From Scylla paramamosain (lineage: Eukaryota > Arthropoda > Malacostraca > Decapoda > Portunidae): a stretch of 64,000 nt of DNA. Shown piece after piece: positions 51,493-64,000 of this stretch. Below the pieces are notes generated by a model that did no database searches, was not told where the DNA came from, and saw only the letters and a program-made list of their open reading frames with translations. The stretch spans positions 2,017,501 to 2,081,500 of the forward strand of contig NC_087167.1 of the NCBI RefSeq assembly GCF_035594125.1. The letters run 5' to 3'. A program made the position numbers and the translations under genes. Position 1 is the stretch's first letter, and every line of letters begins with the position of its first letter.

Positions 51493-51621
51493 AAAGCTAA
51501 CTTGGAGAAAAAGTGTCCTCCCATCCTGTGCACCCTTGTGTTGTGTATGACCTGCGTCGGCATCCTGTGTATCCCGCTCTTCGCAAGAATGGTGTGCCCG
51601 AAATGCAATTATTCGAAATGA
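51493..51621 (+). CDS. BRI3/LITAF-like small membrane protein 2, second coding exon
   Basis: The acceptor TTACATTTCTAG (51481-51492) opens a phase-0 exon of 42 codons and TGA after an intron of only 188 nt. It encodes KANLEKKCPP, a hydrophobic cysteine-rich segment (ILCTLVLCMTCVGILCIPLF), then ARMV and the second knuckle CPKC, ending NYSK. The distance between knuckles is 35 residues, the spacing I recall for BRI3. The complete protein is 76 aa. An ATTAAA at 51678-51683 could be the polyadenylation signal. The hydrophobic segment is too short to cross the membrane twice, so a single membrane-embedded helix or hairpin is likely. Confidence 0.8.
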   Translation, partial: KANLEKKCPPILCTLVLCMTCVGILCIPLFARMVCPKCNYSK

Positions 51622-51677
51622 GAATGCTTCTAATTAGTGTCGCTGAAAAGTACAATTGTATATATTTTTTATTGATA

Positions 51678-51683
51678 ATTAAA
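51678..51683 (+). promoter_or_regulatory. Possible polyadenylation signal of BRI3-like gene 2
   Basis: ATTAAA about 57 nt after the TGA at 51619-51621. It is the most common variant of the canonical signal and is well placed, but the surrounding DNA is AT-rich. Confidence 0.35.
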
Positions 51684-52399
51684 AGGGTAATGATACTTTA
51701 AGGATAAACGGATAGTCATAATTTAAGGATGTAAGGGTGTCGGAAGGCACGAACCCATAGTAACAGAATACGGAATGTTGCTTATGGCGTAATGGAGTGG
51801 TGCCCCAAATGTTACTACTGAGTGGAATGTTTGTTTACTACTGAGTGGAGTGGAGTGTTTTTGATCCATATATATAGCCCTTACAATCTAAAACTTCATT
51901 ATTTTTACGTTAGTTTTTATAATTGGTTGCTGTTTTTATAATGTTTATTTCTAAGTGGAATGTTGGAAAGCTTTTACTTTGGTATTTATTATTCGTTCTC
52001 TATTTTGCCGAGAGCAAAAAATATTATTCTGTAACTGAAGGTTTCATTGCTTTGCCATGAGAGCATGAAAATTATATTCTTTAACTAAAGGTTTCAGTAA
52101 CTGAAATCAACCGGGTTTTATTCCAAATTTCTTTTGATAAAGGTATTTCGTATTATGGGGTGTTTGTGACGGCGTACCCACCCCTTGTTTGGGAGGACTG
52201 CAGGTGAGCGAGCGAGTGAACTAGTTACCGCGATGAGGTTTTTAAAGTTTTTTATATTTATGTGTGTGTACTGCAACCATCGTATGCCAGTAACTACCAA
52301 ACCTCACAGTCACAGTAGTTGCCAGTGGTCACGACCCAGCCTACCTAGTTCTTTAAATGAGTGGTCTCTTTTAGTGATGCTGTTAATATTATGTAGGTG

Positions 52400-52960
52400 A
52401 TCGTGCTGGAAATGTTGATGCTAATAGTGACTGTGATGGTGATAAAGCTAGTGGTGGTGATATAGGTGATGATGATGATAGTGATGGTGGTGGTAGTAAG
52501 ACAAGTGGTGATGCTGTTGGTATATTGGTGATTGTGATAATGGTGATGGTAATGAGGCAAGGATAGGTGATGATGAAGCAAACACAGGTGACGGTCATGC
52601 AAAAAAGAGGCGAAGCGAAGACACACAATGGTGATGAAGCAAAAACAAATGGGACAGATAATGGTGATGAAACAAGGAAAGATGATGGTGAGGCAAGAAC
52701 ATGTGATGGTAGCGAAGGATGATGATTGCAATACTGAATGAGGTGGTGAGGTATGAACGGAAAATTAAAACGAGCAAGGAAAGATGGTGATAAGGAAGCA
52801 AGATCAACTGGTAAGGGAGACGTGTGACAGTGAAGAAGCATGGTGGTAAAACAAAGATAAGGTGGTGATGGTGAGACAAGGAAGACGATGATGGCAAAGT
52901 GATGATGGTGAAGCAAGGACAATGGTGAAGCAAGGATATATCATGGTGATGAGAGAGGAA
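52400..52960. repeat. GATGGTGA-type degenerate minisatellite
   Basis: Recurring units such as GATGATGGTGAAGCAAGGAC, GATGGTGATGAAACAAGGAA and GATGATGGTGAGGCAAGAAC, with an irregular period of about 20-30 bp. The minus strand gives long histidine/serine/threonine-rich ORFs that are products of the repeat, not genes. Confidence 0.75.
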
Positions 52961-53349
52961 GTCTGTAGTGGTGTTTACTGTTTGGCTTGGCACATGACCG
53001 TGGTGGTGACGGTCTTACCACGTAATAGCCAGCAGGCATACCAACACCCTGACCTGCAGTGCCCGTGGTTGTGAGTATTTCTTTATAGTATGTGCATATG
53101 TTATTTGAACTAATTGAATGGTATTTTTTTCGGTAAGTTGCAGCGGCCATGTATTCAATCCCTATACCTACGTAATGTATTTCACTGTGTAGGTTCCGTC
53201 ACTATCTTTATTTTTTTAGAGCGTTTACCAGTATTTTTTTTTTTTTTTTGAGTATTTTACCGTGGAATTTATTTAAGGTGTGAATTATCTATATGCAGGA
53301 AATAAGAGTCTAGGATCAAAGACACTGCTGGGATGCGTTGCTTTTTTTC

Positions 53350-53353
<4 letters not shown>

Positions 53354-53398
<45 letters not shown>
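53354..53398. repeat. (CT)n microsatellite
   Basis: About 45 bp, pure. Confidence 0.95.
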
Positions 53399-53403
<5 letters not shown>

Positions 53404-53958
53404 CATATGAAGATTCCTAACATAATTTAACCACGACACGGATCAAGATTTACCAGACAATGTCCCTCAAAGCACCGAGTCTGTTCAGAACGGAGAGAAT
53501 TTTGTGTTGGTTTAGTAAAGCTTGTACAGACATTCAGTGCAACTATTACTTCAATAATTCAATGCTGATGCGTATATTATCATCACCATCACCACCACCA
53601 ATGAAAAAATAGCATAGTATCCCCTCAAAAGCCGTTTTCTTTAAGTCTTTCTGAAAAGAAAATGCTTATGTTTATAACGCAGACTTGCTTAATTTTTTCG
53701 TAATGGATGACGCCATTTTTCAGAATCACGATTGCTTGCACACACTGTAAGGTATTGTGTAGTGATGGTATTTGAGACTCCTAACTCATTGTCTTATGCC
53801 TCGCTGCACCATCGCCATCACCATAAGACGCACTACGTAAGCTGCCGATTAAGCTACTCAAGAAAAATGGAAACACTTTGAGTGGACAATTATGATTACG
53901 TAAAATTAACGTGGTCTTAATGAAATGATAGGGTAGGTAAGGTTTAATTTAGAACACA

Positions 53959-53969
53959 TGAGAGAGAGA

Positions 53970-54056
<87 letters not shown>

Positions 54057-54074
54057 TGTGTGTGTGTGTGTGTG
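53959..54074. repeat. (GA)n-(GT)n compound microsatellite
   Basis: GA array with two GGG interruptions (53971 and 54006 region), then a short GT array. Confidence 0.95.
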
Positions 54075-54230
54075 TAAAATGATGAATAGTGAATTTATGT
54101 ATTGCCAGATATATTTTCAAACGTTTCATTCAAATGTTAGTGAACGAAGAAAGTATTAGAAATAAGCTTAGCCAACTTGATCACAACCATTTATTTTTAT
54201 TAACTTTTGGAGAAGCAGCTATTAAGATGC

Positions 54231-54275
54231 TTTTATTTATTTATTTATTTGATTATTTATTTATTTATTTATTTA
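54231..54275. repeat. (TTTA)n microsatellite
   Basis: TTTA units with one GATT interruption. Confidence 0.9.
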
Positions 54276-54785
54276 ACTTTTTTACATAAAGTAACGGAGG
54301 TGTTTCCTGGTAACGCGGGTCACACGAAGCATCAGCGCCTGAATACCAGTCCATTAGTTCAACACTTCGCATCCTGCTCCACCAGTTCATCAGAATCAAT
54401 AATGCGATGGATGCCTCACATTACTACCAGAGCTGGGAGATGGATGTGCTTGCTTACACCTCCACACTCAGTGCCATCTGAGAAAGCTCAGACCTCACTG
54501 AGGAAGCATCAGTGTTTGAGGTTTTTCCTAATTGCTGGGTTGGGTGTGGCACGTCCAGGAGGTGTCAGGTGGCCCTTCATCACGTCATCCTGCTGTTGAA
54601 GTTCAACTGGATCACGAGCTGGAGGAAATATTTGTGCCTACATCTTATCCTGGTGGGTTTTTCCTTTTTTTCTCTCTTCTAAGGGAATGATGTGAGACTC
54701 AATTAAATTTATTTATCTCTTACTACTTCAACTGCTTTCGCAGGTATGTAGCGACTGTGGCACTTGTTTCTTAAATTCATAAAAA

Positions 54786-59150
<4,365 letters not shown>

Positions 59151-59240
<90 letters not shown>
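59151..59240. repeat. (CT)n-(CA)n compound microsatellite
   Basis: CT array to about 59208 then CA. Another short CA array is at 59407-59431. Confidence 0.95.
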
Positions 59241-59241
<1 letters not shown>

Positions 59242-60088
59242 CACGCAGACACGTACACTTACCCTTGCGCTCGCCAAGTATGACCGGAAATGCTCGAAGA
59301 AGACGCTTGTTGAGCTGGTCCGTCCTCCCGCCGCCGCCTCAAAGGTCATGCGTGGCGCCGAGAACTCTCCGCAGCGAGGATGTGGAGGAGGGAACGTCCG
59401 ACGCAGACACACACACACACACACACACACACGTCACTTGCGTTCTATGAAGAAAATATTAAAAATAAGAGTTTCAGGAATGTGCATGACGTGAAAGAAG
59501 GCGGAATGATATGAAGTAACTTGTGTTTTGTGGCCGTTATGGAGAAAGAATAGTTGTCATAGGAAGTGGAGTGGAGGCAGCGACGGTAAAACCTTCCTTA
59601 TTGTTGGATATCAAAAGAAATCATTACTACGTTTCAATGTTTTAGTGTTCGGCCGTACTGCGACCACAATAATCACTGAAATATGAGAGCAAAATATACC
59701 TTTTCGTCGATCACGTCACCTACAGTTCGTGCTCCGCCCACAGCGCCCTTCCTTTGTCCTGGCCGGATGCACTCAAAAGATTGTGATGGCATCGCTAAAG
59801 AATATCCCTGGTAGAAGTGATTCTGTGTGTAAACCTGCTCATCATGTAGGAGGGGCGCCTGACAGGAAATTCCTCCTGGGAACCGATAAGTATAGTTTAT
59901 TTATATGTATGTAGGAGTATATAGTCATGTTGCGTTCCCTGTGCATGACTAGCTACACTGTCACGTCTGCCAAGAGGAACAGGTAGTTGATCTGATCTGC
60001 ATTACAATTTTTTTTTTCACTTTCAAGGTCGTCTGCACGTTGTACATCCTTCTCTTTCACCTTCTCCTTCTTGACCTTCTCTTATGCG

Positions 60089-60415
60089 TCACACCCTTTC
60101 TGTATCTTCTTTGTTACTAGCATCACCAATGTTCCCTTTTCGAACTCCCTTACAAATCATCTTTTTCATCATATCTGGTACATGTGCTCCTAACTCTTCA
60201 GCAAAGGTACCTTGTGTTGCTCCATGCTGTATCAGTAAGGCTACTCCCGAAGCGTCCATGCCGGATTGGTACCCAGTATTATGCCTGATGGTGGGTGTGT
60301 TGTATTGCCTCACCCGGATTTTTCCAAAGCGGCTCCCTAACCTAGTCATCGTCTTGTAACCGTTTGCTGTCTTTCTTTGGCTATGAAGTGACTCATTGTA
60401 GTTGACTTCAGATTT
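60089..60415 (-). other. Unidentified open frame, possibly a mobile-element relic
   Basis: On the minus strand a frame runs from about 60415 to a TGA at 60089, with the first ATG at 60349 (86 codons). It continues in frame after that stop with RIREGQEGEGEREG. The composition is unlike the dinucleotide shadows: mixed, with KMICKGVRKGN and HGATQGTFAEELG stretches. An overlapping plus-strand ORF of 91 codons covers the same bases, so only one at most is real. I do not recognise the family. Confidence 0.2.
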
Positions 60416-61270
60416 TCACGAACTTTTTACTTTGAGACTTCAATTTCCCGCGGTCGGATTTCTTATAAGGACTATACTGGCTGCTTTCCTATTCACTATT
60501 TTCTAATATCTCCCAGTGTCTCACGGATTCCACATATCTCTAGCGTATAAAATCCAAAAACACTTGCTGTACACTCATCATGAACTTTCTCCAGTCATGC
60601 ACTTAAATATTACGCCAAAATGAAGGAGACTCTTGTTCTTAGCCTTTTTACACAGATAAACTTTCAGCTGAACAGTAAAGTGTTATGTTAGATTATGATT
60701 TTGAAAGACACCCTTGGCACCAAAACAAGCGATTGAGTATCTGCATTCTCTGGCGGCTCTGGTTTAATTTTTGTTAGGTAGAATTAAAGAGATACCCAAA
60801 AGAAACAACTAGTGTTATGCTATCATGAAAAGCTAGTGAACTGGGCACAAAAAATACATGGAAGGCAATTTATGCTCTATGCTCTACAAGACAGTGAAAA
60901 ACGGTAAACGTCCGACTGGTAATACTTGAATCCAACTCTCTCCCTGATGCAAACATGGATATGTACACGAATATTTTTCCTGAAAGTATGCTGGATTGAA
61001 GACCTCGCAGTATACAGCCTCCCAGCACCGGCGTATGATGAAGATGGCATTTAAGCAGACAGCAACCACGTCCTGTTCAGCAAGACTTCCCATTCCTTGT
61101 TTTGGCTGCATTAATGCTTGTGGTGGCCTTTATGTTGAATGAATGTTTTCTCGTAGCTTTATTTAGTGTGCAGTGTGCTTGTCTTATGCTTGTACTGATG
61201 TGGTCTACCAGCATAAGCTTTTTTTGGGGTGAATAATACGTACTAACTGCAGTAAACCTAGTTGTATTAA

Positions 61271-61272
61271 TG

Positions 61273-61305
<33 letters not shown>

Positions 61306-61509
61306 ATTGTTGTTGTTGTTGTTGTTGTAGAAGTAGTTGTTGCTGTTGTTATTATTGCAGGTATTGTTACTGTAGTTGCTGTTATTGTTGTTATTGTAGT
61401 TGTTTTAATTGTAGTTTTTATTACTGATGGTGGTGTATCAGTAGTAGTAGTAGTAGTAAAAGTAGTATGCAATAATAGTAGTAGTAGTAGTAGTAGTAGT
61501 AGCAGCAGC
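61271..61509. repeat. Trinucleotide complex (GTA)n and (GTT)n
   Basis: GTA units (61271-61305), GTT-rich imperfect middle and GTA units again (61440-61503). The threonine-rich minus ORF and the valine-rich plus ORF here are products of the repeat. Confidence 0.95.
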
Positions 61510-61629
61510 ATAATATTTTCATTTATCATTATCTCCATCACTATCACCATCCTTCATCATCGCAGGGAACGGAACACGTCTATTATATCCCTCATTAAGC
61601 TTCGAGTTTTCGGTACAAACGTATAGCAA

Positions 61630-63673
61630 TAAACAGCAGTGCCAGATACCGTGGTCGGAGAGGCCGCGGGTCACAGCCGACCACTAACCCCGAGCCCTTG
61701 ATGGTGGCGGGAAGCAGACTCGCCGGGATGTCTCAGGACTGCCCGCCGTCACCTCTTCCCGCCCTGCCTCTCGGTTACGGACGGCGGGAGGTCATTGAAA
61801 GTAACAAAAAACAGATCCGTGGTTTATGAATGAAGTGCTTGACATCTGAATCTTGGGTATGCGATGCGCCTGGTGATTAGCGCCTGATTGCATTTGTCTC
61901 CGTCGCAGTGAAGGAATCTGTCATTATACGCGGCCCAACATTCCCGGCGTGACTCACCTTTCGGGAACCTGATGGTGGGACCGCGCGCCGGACCCCATCA
62001 TTATTAACGTCAGATGGAGTTAAGTAGAACATGATCGCTGGTTGATGTATTTATAAGGGGGACTGACTTATCTCTCACTGGGTGCATTAGCAGTGTTCCC
62101 CGCGTGCCTCGCCTCTCTGGCTGCCGCTACTTGTCTTGGCGGCTGGAAGACCATGTTTTTCTTTAAAGATATTCCTTTTGTTTGTCTGCAGTGAGATTGA
62201 CTGGAATTAAAGTATGGTAGCGAGTTATTCAAAATGCATCAATTGCTCTGTTAAGTTAGAGGACCAACGCATTATTATTGTTGTTTATCCTTAATTACGT
62301 ATTGTACTGAAAGCCTTAAAATACAGTAGGTAAATTAAAAAACCACATGATATATTCTCTCCGTTTAGTTACATAAGTATCAGATAGCATTTATTTACGC
62401 AATATTCTAAATCACCGTATCATTTTCACGCGCACCCTCAAGTCAACTGGAAAGTAATATTAGCAAGAAATATTAATTCCCTGCAGAAAACAATAATTGG
62501 CAATACTTCCCCCCCCCCCTTAGCTACAGTAATAATACATTTGGGTTACATTTTCCGTTACCCAAGAGGCAATAAACATTACCTGCGATGGAGGAGGAAC
62601 GCTGATGCTAAACACAGTATGCTAAACAGACTTTCTCTCGTCCGTCTCGTCATATGATTAAGTTGTCAACACACCTGTCTGCATTCCACTGCACGATATA
62701 ATTACGACCTTGAGGTGCATCCCAAGTGGCTCGTGTTGAATCAGGGTATTTCCTTGTTAAGAAAAAATGGTCCCGTTATTGCTGCTCATCACGTAAATGT
62801 GTATATGATTGTATACCTGCTTGTTTGCGTATTAAGAAAGCTGGTCTATGATACAAAACATTATAAAATACCTATTCAATATACCGTTTCCAAAAAGAAT
62901 ATTTATGGATTTCAAAAAGTTGTCTAATTTAGTATTGGAAGTGTCTTGAGTTATTTATCTTGAAATGATAGTTAAATGTTCATCTTCCATGAATTGAAAA
63001 GAGGTAACTTCAATCATTTCTCACTGAGTGTAAATTGTAGAATATTTATTCCACAATATTTTGAAAGTATGCAGGAAAAGAAAAATATATACGTAACAAC
63101 TGTTAACTCAACATAACCTAACATTAACCTTTGTCATGAATGAAGGAGGCCGGCCAGGGGCATAAATGAGGAAAAACGGTAATTTGCAGCTTAAAAAATA
63201 ATAATGGAGTAGATAAACAGATAAATAAGTAGAAAAAGGAAAATATTTTGAACTTTCTTGACACTTCTTTCTTTGATTTTTCGTAAGGTTGAATTTTTCG
63301 TGGGTTGGATGTTAGTTGGATACATTTAACAAACGGATACTTACATTATTCGACAAAATGTTACGTAAAGAAGCCGTGCGTTAACACGTGTGCGAGAAGA
63401 CGCTTCCGGAAGGTATTCGAGGTCGATGCCTCATTTCTTTCTCCCTGGCAGTGCCACGAGAAGCGCGCCCTTGTCCTCCCTCAGGCGGGACGAGGGGCGG
63501 GAAGGTCGGAAGCCTGTTGGTTAGGGTCACTTGGCTTCAATTACCTCTGATTTTTCGCAGCATTTCTCTCTGACAGTTCTCTTTCGCTATAACTTTGTTT
63601 GAAACTTCTTGTCTCGTCGATGCTAAATACTGGTTGCAGAAATTGTTATTATATTCCTGAAGGAGTAATTAAT

Positions 63674-63709
<36 letters not shown>

Positions 63710-64000
63710 CACTGCCCGGCTACTTGATAAACAAACATTATATCACCTTGACAAGAAAATGTATACGGTTATAAAGCATGGAAGCTGTATCAGTGAGGCA
63801 TCTCTGTGGGTAGCTTGCACAGTTGACTTGATGAATCCTGTTGGACACTGAGGCAATTTCCATATCCACGTATAATATTGTTTGTAATGAGAGAGACACA
63901 TTTGAAAATGGTTAAACTGGATAAAGCTCGACATGTGTTGAGAAATTAGTGAGGGTTTGATAAGGCGCATTGCAACCAGTGACTTGAGACTCATAGTTTT
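61630..64000. other. No gene seen
   Basis: A GC-rich segment (61640-62150) contains short palindromic GC words but no supported ORF. The rest is AT-rich. A GC-rich patch at 63400-63530 gives two overlapping short frames without domains. Confidence 0.4.
63675..63708. repeat. (CA)n microsatellite
   Basis: About 34 bp, pure. Confidence 0.9.

Noticed and set aside
52389..52993. Overlapping minus-strand histidine/serine-rich ORFs of 128-177 codons
   Set aside because: Three frames are open at once over a degenerate minisatellite. This is composition, not coding.
60026..60118. Hydrophobic plus-strand stretch after an acceptor-like T tract, considered as a further BRI3-like second exon
   Set aside because: It lacks the second CxxC and the basic residues, and the hydrophobicity comes from a CTT-rich tract.
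61077..61550. 157-codon threonine-rich minus-strand ORF
   Set aside because: Product of the (GTA)n/(GTT)n arrays.

Overview
The window is animal nuclear DNA, most likely from a decapod crustacean. The evidence is the very high density of long (CT)n/(GA)n, (CA)n/(GT)n and (TA)n arrays (about one per 1-1.5 kb), large introns with GT..AG boundaries, remnants of a non-LTR retrotransposon with the (TTCTTATG)n-like tail that I associate with crab and lobster genomes, and arthropod-type protein sequences. Species cannot be fixed; a brachyuran crab is my guess. Almost all longer open reading frames are read-throughs of dinucleotide arrays (SLSLSL, RERERE, YIYIYI, HTHTHT, VCVCVC) and are not genes.

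Region 1-30,360 has no coding exon I can support. It holds microsatellites, a degenerate tandem array with a period near 145 bp (3170-4080), a cytosine-rich minisatellite (11,571-11,830), a candidate inverted-repeat MITE (13,121-13,340) and two decayed LINE 3' ends (15,888-16,462 plus strand; 23,734-23,993 minus strand).

Region 30,362-40,860 carries the 3' half of a complexin gene (cpx), the SNARE-complex clamp and activator of synaptic exocytosis, on the plus strand. Two constitutive exons (30,362-30,494 and 33,390-33,443) encode the conserved C-terminal half. A short exon at 40,841-40,860 supplies a CaaX farnesylation motif (CVLQ). Between them lie two candidate 24-nt microexons (33,586-33,609 and 38,252-38,275), both phase 1-1, both starting with Glu-Lys and both with good splice sites. 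The first can also be read through to a stop, giving a C-terminus without CaaX. Codons matching the Ile and Asn positions that I recall as A-to-I edited in Drosophila complexin are present. The exons for the N-terminus and the accessory and central helices were not found and should lie upstream of the window.

Region 47,980-51,690 holds two small tandem plus-strand genes of the BRI3/LITAF-like type: a proline-rich N-terminus, a CPxC knuckle, one very hydrophobic segment and a second CxxC. Both have a phase-0 intron directly after the first knuckle. The first gene carries a 79-bp tandem duplication that doubles its splice acceptor and its start codon.

Region 51,700-64,000 has no gene I can support. 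It contains a GATGGTG-type minisatellite (52,400-52,960), the longest TA array of the window (54,790-55,036), trinucleotide arrays and an unidentified minus-strand ORF near 60.1-60.4 kb.
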